Source: Histomonas meleagridis
Lineage: Eukaryota > Parabasalia > Tritrichomonadida > Dientamoebidae
Assembly: GCA_020186115.1 (NCBI GenBank)
Contig: WSYJ01000013.1
Location: 558,001 to 622,000 of the forward strand
Length of the DNA stretch: 64,000 nucleotides
Direction: 5' to 3'
A model generated the notes under the pieces. That model was not told the DNA's origin. It saw only the letters and a list, made by a program, of their open reading frames with translations, and did not search any database. The position numbers and the translations under genes are program-made. Below, piece after piece: positions 47,593 through 58,602 of this stretch (positions are counted from its first letter, which is position 1; each line of letters starts with the position of its first letter).

Positions 47593-50500
47593 TTAAATTT
47601 TATTTAGATCTATAGGTGCTAAAAATAGTTTTCCGCATTTTAGCATTATTAAAGCTATTGAGTTTTCCTTCAAAAATGTAACAGAATGTACATCATCGTC
47701 TACTTTCAAGAAATAATTTTTCGCTTCTAAAAAGAACACTTCGAAGCAAAAACATTTTCCTTTATCATCGGCCATTAATATATAATCGAATCCGTCATTT
47801 GACTTAAAGCAATTCCATGCCACAACAGCACTATCAATTTCAGTATTTCTAATGAAATCGCCGTTAATATTATATAACGCCAACAAATGTTTCGTTATAC
47901 CATTAATAATTTTCGTCATATATACCAAAATGAAACCCCATTCAGGTGTAATCGTAACCATTAAAGGTTGCCATCCATCAAGTTCAACGACTTTTGTAAC
48001 ACATTGATTATTTAATGAGCAAATTAATAATGATCCATCATTCGTACCACATACGAAAGAATTATATAAAGAACTTAAAGCAATACAAGAAATAGAAGAA
48101 GTAAATGTCGGTATTGTAAAAACAGGCTTTAAAAATTGTTCATTTCGATATAATGAGATATAAGAAGTATTAAAAGCTATTGCAATCCAATCTTTATCAG
48201 CAGATAATGCAATTATTTCATCTCTAAATCTTTTAATTAATTCACATTTGTTTATTGAATATTGAACTTTATAAAGTTCTGTTGGATCTTGTCCAATAAT
48301 AATTGAAGAATCAAATGAAATTTGTGTTGCAATTTGTTTAATGTTTTTAGATTTAGTTTCTAATTGTTGAATTGTTCCAATGAAATTTGATTTTGTTGTA
48401 TTGGAACGATTTCGCTTAAAGATTTCTTTAAATTGTGAAGTTGTTTGTAATGATTTAATGTTTAAATTAGTTACAAATGAATTACCATTATAATTAGTAA
48501 TTGCTGTTTTAATTATATTATTATTTAATTCATTAAATGATACAATAATATAATTAGAATTTGTTAATGTGATATTAAATGTTTCAGTTATTATTGGTTT
48601 CTTTATGAATTTTGTTCGTTTTGGATGTGGATTATCAAATAATTGTGGTGGTACTTGTCCAACATGACAAAGAATTGCTTCGATTTGTGACCTTAAATTT
48701 GGATCACTTAAAGTTTTCTCATTCCAAATATTTTGATACATTTCTGGTAAAAATACATTATCAGCTTTATATGATTTTTCTCCATTTTGTTTCTCGCCCC
48801 AAATTAAATCAATCCAATTATTTAAGTTTTCGGATATATAATCACTTTCTAAAGCTTTTCGATGTAAATATATGAAGTCATAAGGCGTTTTAGCCCAAGG
48901 TGGAAGTTCTACGTCATCAATTTTCGTTGAATCACAATAACCTAAATCGAAATGATCTTTATTAATTAAAAATTCTGGTGAGAAATAAAATTCAGGAATT
49001 AATTCCAAGTAATCATTTAAATTATTATATGATAATTCAAATGAATGTTTAATAGATGCAAATAAACGAGCTGGATGATCAAAACGACCACTTTGTATCT
49101 CAATATGTAAAGAAGTAAAAGGTTCAAGTCTTAATAAGAATAAATAAACATTTAATGAATTACTTGATCCACTATTATATAAATAAGGTTTAACATTCAT
49201 TGATTCAAATATTTCATTTCGTAATTTTAATTGATTTAATCTATTTTCATTTAATGCACCAATTGGTTTAGATAAATCTCTAAAATTATTCCTATCAAAT
49301 AAATTTAATTTTGTCGATGTATAATTAGTTAATATCCATGGCATTAAAGGATATTGTGATGTATCATTAAAACTACGTCCACTATATATGTTAAGTTTCA
49401 TTAAATATTCAAAATTAGAGATTTTATGATTAATCCATTGTTCTGTTAAGTTTGTATCAGAGAAATATGATTTAAATGATTTGTTTTGGATAATTAATCC
49501 TGGAATTTGTAATGAAGTTAAAGAACGTAAAATAGATAATGAATTAACATCAAAAAAGTTAATGAAATAAGTTTCACCATTAATAGTAAATATTTCTATA
49601 GCTGTTTGTTTATGGAAACGTGTTCTTAAATAAATGTTTTTAATATTTTTAAGTTTAATAATAATTGTTTTATTATTATTAGTTTTCGTTAATACTATAG
49701 AATCATTTAATAATGTAAATATTGATTTAATATTACTTTTAACTTTAATTATTTCACAAGGAATTTCTATAATACAACGTGAAACATTAATTAAAGATTT
49801 TTGTTGTTGTTGAATTTCAGGTTCATTTTCAAATAATTCAAGTAATTGCGTTGGTGCATTTTCTTTATATTTTTTGGTTAATTCTTTCTTATATTCTTCA
49901 TATAATATTTGCGCATCATTTTTACTTCCTGCATCTCTTAAGAATGATGCATCCATATGATCATTAAAATGTTTATTTAATTTTAATTTACTTGGATACA
50001 TGAAATTACATAAAGTTGAATCTCGTTTCATATGAATTTGTTTAATATACGATTTGGGTAATGATAAATGCCATGGCGCTTTATTAGCTGTAAAACAACT
50101 CCAACAACTATTCCAAAGTTTCTCATTTTGATTCTTTCTTTGGCCATTATTATCAATAAAATCAGCAATTACATTTGTTGATAATAAAACAATTCCATCG
50201 TTAATCATTCCAAATATTTCGAATGCTTTATTAGAGTTAATATTTTGGAATGAAATTAAATGTTTTAATAATCGTAAAGGTCCAATAGTTAATTCATCAG
50301 GTTCAAATGAACTTTTAGAATTAAGGAATTTAAATAAAATTGATTCACATTCATTAATTGGATTATGAATAAATCGCTTATAACCTTTCATTCTTAAATG
50401 ATGATCTAAAAGTAATGCATATATTGATTGAGTATGAAGTAAAGGAATTATTTCTTGAACTTTTGTATAATTATCATGTAAAAGAAATGAACAAATTAAT

Positions 50501-53500
50501 AACATCAAATCATTATATTTCAAGTCAAAATATTTAACAAATATATTAAGCGATTGAAGTGCAAGTTCTGAATCATCCCATAAACCATTTTCATTCATTT
50601 TAATACCAAAATGATAAGTAAATTCTTGTGATGAAATCTTTTTGATTTTTTCATCGAAATCTGATGGTGTTAATGATACATTTACTTTTTCAGGTGATTT
50701 TAATACTGGTTCAACATTCTTCTTACCTAAAATTAATACTGAAGTTCTTCTTGCATGAAATGATTTTTGTAATGGATGAATTGGCATTATAGGATTTAAT
50801 GATTCAAGAGCTTTTTCTGCTAAATGTGGTGAATATCTTTCTTCATAAGGTTCATCAAATAAAATCGAATTTGGATGTAATGAATGTCTTGGACGTTGAT
50901 TTCTTCTTTTTGGTGATTTAGTTGGTGATGAAATAATTTGTTTTCTTTTTCTTGTATTTAAACTATTATTTTGATAAACACTTTTATTATAAATACTTTC
51001 CATTACATTAGTTTTATATTCAGTTCTAAAGAATAAATAATGATATATTAATTTCATATAAACAAAAATTTGATTTGATAAATTTTCTTCAATAATTATT
51101 TTACCAAATTCAATAATTATAATTTTCTTAATTATATCTGAATCCTTATTAAGTGCTCTACCTACAATTTCAATTGTAGAGATTAATATGAAAATATTTT
51201 TAATTGAACATTTAATTAAAAATCTTGTTAAATCTTTTTGAAGTTTTTCATTTAATTTATAAAGTGCAACAATACTATAAACGGCCCAAAATTCTCCTTT
51301 TGCTATTTCTTCATTAGGTTTAATATTTTCAAGCATTTTGTTAATTCCAGAATCACCAAAGTTTAAAGCAGCCCAAGAACATAATGGATAAACAGAAGGA
51401 TAATTTTTGGTTAACTCAATTAAATTATTTAATGTAACTTTAGATACATATTGTGGCATTATTTGATGTAATATTATATCCATATGATTTTCTAAAGAGA
51501 AATCTTTAAGTAATCCATAATTATGTGAATTTACTATAGTTGTAATAGTTAAACATAAAACTTCTGGATTATCTATATTAAATAAATATTGTAATAATGA
51601 AATCATTTCAAGAGAATTTATATTAATAATTAAAACAGATTTTTGTTCGATTATTAATTCATTGAAAAATTTCATTAAATCAACAATTTGTAAATGATCT
51701 GGACATGTTAATATATTACTAATCAAATTACAAAAATCATTATTAGTAAATTTATAATGTACTATAATATGCGCAATCATTAACATTGAAGAACGACAAT
51801 CTTTAACATTTAATTTTTCGCCTCTACATCTTTTCATTATAGAATTATCTTCTTTCTTATAATAATAATAAGTTCGAAGTGAACAAATTAACCATTCAAA
51901 TGAACGTATTTGTATTAAGATATCTCTTGTAGCAGGTGCTAATACACGTGCCCAATGTCTTAAAATTCGACGATGACTTTCAGCATCACTTAAAATCCAT
52001 AAATCAATGTTCATTAATATGTTATCATATAATTGAATTCGAAGTTTATCATTTGTTAATTCATTAAATAATGTAATAAATAATAAATATAAATTATATG
52101 TAATATGAATTGGATTTGATTTTAATAATAAATGTGATATTATTAAAAATCCGGATTTATTATAAAAATTATTTTGAGCTTCTTCACTTAAAACTAATAA
52201 CTTTTGTAATATTTCAATTGTTAATTCTGGATACCCTTTAAATATTTGTTTGTTTTGAAATGTTATATCCCATTGAGCAAATAATGGTAAAATAATATCA
52301 ACACCACAACGTGAAACTAAAACTTCATTGAAGTTTAATGAATGATTATATTTAAATGACTTTGGTGTTATCGTAATATTTTTATCTTTTCCAGTGTTTT
52401 TAACAGAAAGAATTCCATTATGTTCAATTGGCACAAAGAATGCATAAGGAATTAATTCTTTAAATGTTGAAATACATGGACCAAATTCATAAAGTTGTTG
52501 AATTTCATCTATTTCTAATGGTGGAAATATTCCAATGTTTCCAAGTCTTGAAGGAATATCACTAATTATAGAATCATTCGAAATTGCACCAATTTTTCCA
52601 TTAGCAAAACCATTTGACATATAAACATAAGGGAAGTAATAATCTCTGATTTTTTCTCCTTGAATATAAACTGTTACTTTCGTTTGATTAATTTCTATGG
52701 AAGGAATAAATGTAATAGATATAAATGCCCATTGTTCAAGTGGAATTGTTTGATCACTTTTAACTGACCATTGTGATGTATTATCTTCTAATGATATTAA
52801 TATTAAATTCGATATAATAAATATTCCGTATTTCGCATTTTTATTATCACATATTGAGAAAACTTGTGGAATATAAGAGAATTCTTCAGTGTTTTGATAT
52901 ATCCAAAAACTTACATTAATACCATTAATGAATTCATTACTATTAACATTCATATAATTAAATGCTTCATGTGATATCATTGGTATTGAAGTTAAAGGTT
53001 TTCTTTGTGAATTATTTATCATTGTTAATAATGATTTAGTGATTAATGAATGATAAAATGGATAATATTTACCATCAATAGGTGAAAGTAATGATATAAA
53101 ATTATATACAACTGATGTTGATGATATTGTTGACGATAAAAGCATTAAAAGTGATAATGCGCTTGCAAATAACTGTGGTGGAAACGTATTATCATTTCTC
53201 CATTCAAGTAATAACTCGATTATGAATAAATCAAATTCTCCTTTATGAGCACTTTCTGAATTTTGTGTTGAAAATTGTATTAATTTTGCAATAAATAAAA
53301 ATACGTCTTTAAGCATTTTTGATTTCTTGTAAATATTAATTAATAAATTTAATGCTTTTGGTTGACGTATTAAAAATGATGGATGTAATGATGATAATTG
53401 TTTTCCTGCAATTAGTTGAATGATTTTGGTGAACAAAATTGGAGTTGGCTCTGTTTCAATTGGGAAAATTTTTGTTATTGTTATTTCCAATGATGAAAGT

Positions 53501-55470
53501 TCCGCCTCAGTCATTTTATGATTTGAAGCTGTTACTGTTAAAAATGTTAAGAAATTATATATAAAATCAATTGTTTCTTTAGATTTATTGATTTTGCTTA
53601 AATTTTCACAAATGATTTCAATGATATCATTGAAAACAGTTACAAAAATTGGTTTATTGGAAATTATCTTATTTAAAGTAATTAAAATATCATTCAATAT
53701 TAAAACTACTTCAATATCATCAATTAATTTACATGAACTTTTAATTATTGTAATGATAAGTTGTATTAATTCTTTATTTTCTATTGAATTTTCACTATAA
53801 ATATAATCAAGTAATGTTGATAAAATTATTGGACGTACGAATTTTTCATTCACCATTTGGATAAATGATTCAATAAAATATGATTCATTGAAAAACATCT
53901 CTAAAATTCGTGGTTGTATTAATAAATTATGAAGAAACATAAATATACTTAAACGTGCATTTAAAATTGCTTCGCCAACTTCTTTAGAATTACTACTTAA
54001 ATGTTGATAATGTAACATTGCTGACATTAATGATTGAGTTAAAATAGAAACTTCATTTTGATTAATTAACATGATTGATTGAGCTTGAATTATACGATGA
54101 ATTATTTCAGCAAAAGATATTGGATAAGAAAGTGATAAATCAATTGCAATTTGAATTGCATCGAAATTTTCTTTTAATAAAAAGTTTATAGCATAATTTC
54201 TAATTGTATTAATTTGTTTCCATTTATTAGTTCTATCATACATTGTACCAGATTTATAAAATGTAATTTCATTAAATAATAAATTAATTGGAATTTTTAT
54301 ATCTGAATAAATTGATTTAATATCATAAAATATTTTGTAAAATGTAACATAAACATCATATTTAAATTTATCTATTTGATAATTACCAAGTAATTCATTT
54401 GATGCAAGAACAAATGTTTCTGAAAATGTTTTATTAGCGGAAATAATTTTAGAAATAATTGATAATTTTGGATACAAATTAGTAGAAATCATTGTTTCTA
54501 AATTTAATGAATCAGGAAATGTTATTTTATTTGTTAAATCAATTGGAGCTTTAAATGTAGAATGTTTAAGTACAGGATAATCTATTTTATGATATATAAC
54601 ATCATCTAAAATTATAAAATTATTTAATTCATTTGTTTGAATAATTGGAGTAGTGGATTCTATATAATTAATGATTGAAAGTGGTAATAATTTAACATAT
54701 GAATTAATTGTTTCTTCTTTAAGCATCGTTGTTAAATGTGAAAAGAATAATAATGATGTAACATCTAATGTTGAAATATGTTCAAATGTTAAATGGAAAA
54801 TAGAATTAATAACATTATATGGTACTATTGAAGTACCTTGTTGAATAATACCATCAACAAATGTTATAAAATCAGATGACAACTTTTCTTGTCCCACATT
54901 TAAAATAACTTTTGCAATTTTTGATAAAAGATAATAACATTCAGAAGGAATTTCTATTTGATTTGAAAAGAAATCAAAAAGAATATGAATATATTGTTGT
55001 GGCTCTTTTGGTAGTTCTATACTATGGTATAGTTCACAAAGATTATAAAATGCTGAGATACAGACTCTTTTTTGATTAGATGATATTTTAAATTTGAGAA
55101 GTTTGTTTAATGAAGTGAGCATAAGAATGCAATTATTAGTAGTCATTAATTCCTCATTAACATACATTAATAGATATGAATTAAAAATTGTTGCTATATC
55201 ATTAATGTTGGGTTTATGATCAAAAGAAGGTATCTTAAATTCAGCTTCAAAATGATATTGACGAAGAATATCTTGAAACTTTTGATGTGATTTCAATTGT
55301 TGTTGGATTTCTTTAAGCTTTTTAATTTGGATTTTTTGATTAAAAAAATTATATTGTAATTTATTATTAACATTTTGTGTATTTGATGTCACATTCTCCT
55401 TACCAACATTAGATGGAGTAATAGAAAGAATTGAAGAACATAACTGATTCGGAGAAAGGAGACTTTGCAT
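47593..55470 (-). CDS. BEACH-domain giant protein (LYST/neurobeachin superfamily)
   Basis: The frame opens at GTG 55542; the first ATG, 55470, gives 2625 residues. Order: a long alpha-helical (ARM/HEAT-like) N-terminal region; a concanavalin-like lectin domain at about 845-1010 (NGINVSFWIYQN...PLEQWAFISITF...VTVYIQGEKI...GKIGAISND); more helical repeats; a PH-like domain at about 1880-1995; the BEACH domain at about 2000-2290 (LTEQWINHKISNFEYLMKLN, then SGRSFNDTSQYPLMPWIL); and C-terminal WD40-like repeats at about 2390-2625. BEACH proteins control membrane fusion and fission in endosomal and lysosomal traffic. It is the longest gene in the window, in an extremely AT-rich codon style. Divergent from eL6 with 171 bp between starts. 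Confidence 0.9.
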   Translation of the reverse strand: MQSLLSPNQLCSSILSITPSNVGKENVTSNTQNVNNKLQYNFFNQKIQIKKLKEIQQQLKSHQKFQDILRQYHFEAEFKIPSFDHKPNINDIATIFNSYLLMYVNEELMTTNNCILMLTSLNKLLKFKISSNQKRVCISAFYNLCELYHSIELPKEPQQYIHILFDFFSNQIEIPSECYYLLSKIAKVILNVGQEKLSSDFITFVDGIIQQGTSIVPYNVINSIFHLTFEHISTLDVTSLLFFSHLTTMLKEETINSYVKLLPLSIINYIESTTPIIQTNELNNFIILDDVIYHKIDYPVLKHSTFKAPIDLTNKITFPDSLNLETMISTNLYPKLSIISKIISANKTFSETFVLASNELLGNYQIDKFKYDVYVTFYKIFYDIKSIYSDIKIPINLLFNEITFYKSGTMYDRTNKWKQINTIRNYAINFLLKENFDAIQIAIDLSLSYPISFAEIIHRIIQAQSIMLINQNEVSILTQSLMSAMLHYQHLSSNSKEVGEAILNARLSIFMFLHNLLIQPRILEMFFNESYFIESFIQMVNEKFVRPIILSTLLDYIYSENSIENKELIQLIITIIKSSCKLIDDIEVVLILNDILITLNKIISNKPIFVTVFNDIIEIICENLSKINKSKETIDFIYNFLTFLTVTASNHKMTEAELSSLEITITKIFPIETEPTPILFTKIIQLIAGKQLSSLHPSFLIRQPKALNLLINIYKKSKMLKDVFLFIAKLIQFSTQNSESAHKGEFDLFIIELLLEWRNDNTFPPQLFASALSLLMLLSSTISSTSVVYNFISLLSPIDGKYYPFYHSLITKSLLTMINNSQRKPLTSIPMISHEAFNYMNVNSNEFINGINVSFWIYQNTEEFSYIPQVFSICDNKNAKYGIFIISNLILISLEDNTSQWSVKSDQTIPLEQWAFISITFIPSIEINQTKVTVYIQGEKIRDYYFPYVYMSNGFANGKIGAISNDSIISDIPSRLGNIGIFPPLEIDEIQQLYEFGPCISTFKELIPYAFFVPIEHNGILSVKNTGKDKNITITPKSFKYNHSLNFNEVLVSRCGVDIILPLFAQWDITFQNKQIFKGYPELTIEILQKLLVLSEEAQNNFYNKSGFLIISHLLLKSNPIHITYNLYLLFITLFNELTNDKLRIQLYDNILMNIDLWILSDAESHRRILRHWARVLAPATRDILIQIRSFEWLICSLRTYYYYKKEDNSIMKRCRGEKLNVKDCRSSMLMIAHIIVHYKFTNNDFCNLISNILTCPDHLQIVDLMKFFNELIIEQKSVLIININSLEMISLLQYLFNIDNPEVLCLTITTIVNSHNYGLLKDFSLENHMDIILHQIMPQYVSKVTLNNLIELTKNYPSVYPLCSWAALNFGDSGINKMLENIKPNEEIAKGEFWAVYSIVALYKLNEKLQKDLTRFLIKCSIKNIFILISTIEIVGRALNKDSDIIKKIIIIEFGKIIIEENLSNQIFVYMKLIYHYLFFRTEYKTNVMESIYNKSVYQNNSLNTRKRKQIISSPTKSPKRRNQRPRHSLHPNSILFDEPYEERYSPHLAEKALESLNPIMPIHPLQKSFHARRTSVLILGKKNVEPVLKSPEKVNVSLTPSDFDEKIKKISSQEFTYHFGIKMNENGLWDDSELALQSLNIFVKYFDLKYNDLMLLICSFLLHDNYTKVQEIIPLLHTQSIYALLLDHHLRMKGYKRFIHNPINECESILFKFLNSKSSFEPDELTIGPLRLLKHLISFQNINSNKAFEIFGMINDGIVLLSTNVIADFIDNNGQRKNQNEKLWNSCWSCFTANKAPWHLSLPKSYIKQIHMKRDSTLCNFMYPSKLKLNKHFNDHMDASFLRDAGSKNDAQILYEEYKKELTKKYKENAPTQLLELFENEPEIQQQQKSLINVSRCIIEIPCEIIKVKSNIKSIFTLLNDSIVLTKTNNNKTIIIKLKNIKNIYLRTRFHKQTAIEIFTINGETYFINFFDVNSLSILRSLTSLQIPGLIIQNKSFKSYFSDTNLTEQWINHKISNFEYLMKLNIYSGRSFNDTSQYPLMPWILTNYTSTKLNLFDRNNFRDLSKPIGALNENRLNQLKLRNEIFESMNVKPYLYNSGSSNSLNVYLFLLRLEPFTSLHIEIQSGRFDHPARLFASIKHSFELSYNNLNDYLELIPEFYFSPEFLINKDHFDLGYCDSTKIDDVELPPWAKTPYDFIYLHRKALESDYISENLNNWIDLIWGEKQNGEKSYKADNVFLPEMYQNIWNEKTLSDPNLRSQIEAILCHVGQVPPQLFDNPHPKRTKFIKKPIITETFNITLTNSNYIIVSFNELNNNIIKTAITNYNGNSFVTNLNIKSLQTTSQFKEIFKRNRSNTTKSNFIGTIQQLETKSKNIKQIATQISFDSSIIIGQDPTELYKVQYSINKCELIKRFRDEIIALSADKDWIAIAFNTSYISLYRNEQFLKPVFTIPTFTSSISCIALSSLYNSFVCGTNDGSLLICSLNNQCVTKVVELDGWQPLMVTITPEWGFILVYMTKIINGITKHLLALYNINGDFIRNTEIDSAVVAWNCFKSNDGFDYILMADDKGKCFCFEVFFLEAKNYFLKVDDDVHSVTFLKENSIALIMLKCGKLFLAPIDLNKI

Positions 55471-55579
55471 CAAAAATGTTAATTTTAAACCGACATTGGA
55501 ATTGGATGTTTTATTTTGGATAATTAATAAACGTACATTCACAGTTCAATCGGAAAATAAACGTTTTATGATTATTTTT

Positions 55580-55587
55580 TAACGGTC
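55580..55587 (-). promoter_or_regulatory. M3-like element between BEACH and eL6 genes
   Basis: TAACGGTC on the plus strand (GACCGTTA on the minus) fits the M3 consensus. It lies 55-62 bp before the eL6 ATG in the short divergent promoter region. Confidence 0.4.
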
Positions 55588-55641
55588 GTCTATAGGCATA
55601 TAAAAAAGTGACGGTGGTTATGGTCTCTTCTTTTCTTGTTC

Positions 55642-56106
55642 ATGACCGACCTTCTTTTCATTGCACCAATCCAAAAGAAAGACCCAAGAAAGCCAACATG
55701 GCATGGAATCCCACGCGTTGCCTTAACACGTCCAGCTGTTGCTGCTGAAATAGATCCAGTCAAACCAGAAGAAATCCCAGTTCCAGAAAGGAAAACACGT
55801 GCTTCCATCCAAATTGGTACTATAGTAATTATCCTTGATGGTGAGTTCAAAGGAAAGCGTGGAGTCGTTTTTGCTGATAACGGAAATGGTATCGTCAAGG
55901 TTAATGGACCAGCCATCAAACCAATCGAAATTGATCAAGATTTCTTAATTGCTACATCAACCAAGTTAGAAATTGGCAATGTAGACGAAGCAGGATCTGC
56001 TGCAGCAATCAATGCAGCTGCAGAAAAGATTCCAGAAATGGTCGACTATCTTAAGTCCACATTTTCTCTTAAACCAGGAGATCGTCCACACCTTATGAAG
56101 TTCTAA
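55642..56106 (+). CDS. RPL6: 60S ribosomal protein eL6
   Basis: 154 residues from ATG 55642 (a TTG 6 nt upstream also opens the frame). The KOW-containing core is IGTIVIILDGEFKGKRGVVF, then VNGPAIKPIEIDQDFLIATSTKLEIGNV, and the C-terminus MVDYLKSTFSLKPGDRPHLMKF matches the eL6 ending. It is shorter than animal eL6, with a reduced basic N-terminal extension, as in other protists. A structural component of the large subunit that contacts 25/28S rRNA. GC-richer codons than the neighbouring BEACH gene fit high expression. Confidence 0.93.
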   Translation: MTDLLFIAPIQKKDPRKPTWHGIPRVALTRPAVAAEIDPVKPEEIPVPERKTRASIQIGTIVIILDGEFKGKRGVVFADNGNGIVKVNGPAIKPIEIDQDFLIATSTKLEIGNVDEAGSAAAINAAAEKIPEMVDYLKSTFSLKPGDRPHLMKF

Positions 56107-56374
56107 GTGGTTTTCTTGGAATGATGGTGTGATAATACTTACAATAAAAACAGTTTTTTTTACAAAACATTACATTTCTTATATATGCATTAGAAACTGG
56201 CTTAAGTCTTTTCTTTAAATTTTTATGAAATTCCATTACACATTTCGATCAACAAAAAAAAATTTATTTCATCTAGGAAAAAATATGTTACGAACATCCA
56301 TAAAATAATAGGAGAATGTATACATAAATTAATTACACAAAGAAAAAAAAAGAAAAGTTAAATGGAGCGAACGT

Positions 56375-57280
56375 TTACTTTGATGTGAGTTGTTTTGTAA
56401 GCTGTGCGAATCTTTCTTGGTTTCTTTCGCTCTCTGGTATTGCATCGAGGAGGTTTCTAACAGCACCTGCCTTTTGTAAGTCCTGGCAAACAATCCTTAT
56501 TACAGTTGCTGGGTAGTTACTTGGATCACGTGGTAATCTATCTAAATCAATCATAAGATTTCCTTTTGGAAATTCTGTTATAAGCCTTAATGTAACATAT
56601 AAGAGAGTCCATTCCATCTTTGGACGTTTTTCAACAAAAGATGGAACAGCTTTTGTGATGATTAAAATTGAATATGGAAGACCTGATGTTGTAATGCGTT
56701 GCATGTTATCTGGGACATCTAATACTCCTTTCATTAAGCAAAGGTTTAAGTAAGAATCATAAATTTCGGTTTGGAATGGAACTGAATGGAATAAAGAAAA
56801 TGCTTTTGGTGGGTGAGAAGCAAGGTTAACAAGAGCATTTCCAAGCTTGCATAATGTTGGGAAATGAGGAAGGATGAGTTGAGGAAGTTTTAATCCGATG
56901 TTTGTTAATGCCATAAAAGCAAATGCTAATTCAATATCTTCTTGTCCATTCATCATTGTCATCAATGGAGCTATGACTCCATCGAGATCGGCTTCTGTGA
57001 TGTTTTCGGCCTTTTCAACGATGGTTGCAATGAGAAGAGCTGCTTTAGCGCGTGCAAAAGGTTCCCAAAGAACAAAGTAACGATTTGTAATATCAACACC
57101 TGGGTCTGCTGAGTATTCGATGATACGTTTTTCAAGTAAATTCTGTCCAAGGAAGGGTAATAATAATTTGATAACAGAGACATCAGAGCAATCTTGCTGA
57201 AGGAGTGCATCCATAGCACGGGCAACTTGGGCAACTTCTTTTCCTGGCACAAAATTGGCTTTTGCTGTTGCTGCGTCCAT
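56375..57280 (-). CDS. unrecognised helical-repeat protein
   Basis: The frame opens at a TTG (57322), but the ATG at 57280, 8 nt after the initiator TCACTTAAG, is the start, giving 301 residues. The protein is helical and non-repetitive by eye, with HEAT/ARM-like hydrophobic spacing (FARAKAALLIATIVEKAENI, IELAFAFMALTNIGLKLPQL, MEWTLLYVTLRLITEF). No signal peptide or membrane segment. The first residues DAATAKANF are unremarkable. I recognise no family. GC-richer codons suggest good expression. Confidence 0.8.
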   Translation of the reverse strand: MDAATAKANFVPGKEVAQVARAMDALLQQDCSDVSVIKLLLPFLGQNLLEKRIIEYSADPGVDITNRYFVLWEPFARAKAALLIATIVEKAENITEADLDGVIAPLMTMMNGQEDIELAFAFMALTNIGLKLPQLILPHFPTLCKLGNALVNLASHPPKAFSLFHSVPFQTEIYDSYLNLCLMKGVLDVPDNMQRITTSGLPYSILIITKAVPSFVEKRPKMEWTLLYVTLRLITEFPKGNLMIDLDRLPRDPSNYPATVIRIVCQDLQKAGAVRNLLDAIPESERNQERFAQLTKQLTSK

Positions 57281-57290
57281 TCTTAAGTGA
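57281..57290 (-). promoter_or_regulatory. initiator of the helical-repeat gene
   Basis: TCACTTAAGA on the minus strand; with its upstream bases it reads AAAAGTGTCACTT, the same 13 nt as at the TPI start. The leader would be about 8 nt. Confidence 0.65.
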
Positions 57291-57897
57291 CACTTTTGCT
57301 TGGCCGTTTTATGAACCTCCAACTATAGCACTTCTGGAGCAACCAACTAACTATTCTTTATGAATAAAAATATCTTTCATATTATGTTTAACATAAAGGC
57401 GAAATAGTGATGATGAGGAGAGTAAGACAAAATGACTAAAAGAATGTTCAATGATAGAATATAATTATTATTATTTTTTCTATGAAAAAACATCAGGAAT
57501 GCTTGTACTTCGAAAATAGCTTCAATTTCCTGCAACTTATATTGGATAAAAAGAAAAAATCATTCAATTGATTTGACTTAATTTTGCAAGATAATTTTGC
57601 AAATTTCACATTACCTTTTTGGCAACTTATCACGTGCATTCACTGTATAAAAGTAATGAATAATTTTTATAAAATAAATTTTAAATAAAATCAAAAAATA
57701 TCTTTTGATACTAGTATCAATTTTTTATTGCTCAAGAAGTAATTGCTAAATATCAAAATGATTTATGATTATTGTTTCACAATCACCTAAGGTTCAATGT
57801 TTGGTCAGATGAGATCAAGCCGATTAAAAATTGGAAACGATGTGTGTAAATAATTCAATAATACGTAAAGCAATGAATTCGAGTACATTTTTTTCAT
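57291..57897. other. intergenic with a degenerate ankyrin/spacer remnant
   Basis: At about 57664-57760 the minus strand carries a decayed LLLEQxxIDxxxK ankyrin end followed by a spacer-like TTTTATTTAAAATTTATTTT stretch, the fifth trace of this family in the window. Nothing else recognised. Confidence 0.55.
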
Positions 57898-58515
57898 ATG
57901 TCAGTTGATTATTCAAAGTGTTGGATATGCAAAGAAAAAGATCAAACAGCAAACATGATAGTACCATGCAAATGCGATAGGTGGGTTCATAGGTCGTGTT
58001 TGAACAAAAAAAGAATTTCTGATGCTGCCTATTATGATCATTGCCCAATTTGCAATACTAGTTATAACTTAGAAGTTAAACCAATGTCAAAATATCGTGT
58101 AGCAGCTGAAATAATTGGTTCGGTTCTTTTAGATATTTTAGTTGCTGTAGCAATTTTTGTAATCTCTTCGAAAATACTTGGCACAATATTGATCAAATGT
58201 CATGTCACATACAAAACCACAAGCAATCCTACTTTGATGGGTGCTCTTACAATCTTTGCAATTATTGGAATCATTTCTATTATTTTTGGTATTTTCTATA
58301 TCTCACAGAATGGCGTTATTTGGCTCGATTTACCAGACTTCCGAGGAGATAATGCTGGTACAGTTCTTGTAGTAATTGGCATTATTGTCGTTGCAATTGC
58401 TTCGATCTATTGGATATATATCACATTAAAGAATCGTTTTGAACGCCACCAAAGAGCTGTTGGTGTAAAGCAAAACGTTGTAACAGACTACCTTCGAGGC
58501 ATCAATAATGTTTGA
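57898..58515 (+). CDS. RING-CH (MARCH-type) membrane ubiquitin ligase
   Basis: 205 residues. The RING-CH domain is at 8-52 with the C4HC3 pattern: Cys8, Cys11, Cys24, Cys26, His31, Cys34, Cys49, Cys52 (CWIC, PCKCDRWVHRSC, CPIC), and the Trp before the His is typical. Three membrane segments follow at about 72-100, 113-138 and 153-180. The tail is cytoplasmic and basic. Such proteins attach ubiquitin to membrane cargo and sort it in ER or endosomes, or remodel organelles. Which substrate is unknown. Confidence 0.88.
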   Translation: MSVDYSKCWICKEKDQTANMIVPCKCDRWVHRSCLNKKRISDAAYYDHCPICNTSYNLEVKPMSKYRVAAEIIGSVLLDILVAVAIFVISSKILGTILIKCHVTYKTTSNPTLMGALTIFAIIGIISIIFGIFYISQNGVIWLDLPDFRGDNAGTVLVVIGIIVVAIASIYWIYITLKNRFERHQRAVGVKQNVVTDYLRGINNV

Positions 58516-58602
58516 ATTTAATTTTTTAAAATGTAAAATATTATTTCCCGGAAATTTTGGTCAAGCAAGGTATAGTATATATAGAATCTTTGTTGTGATA
58601 AA

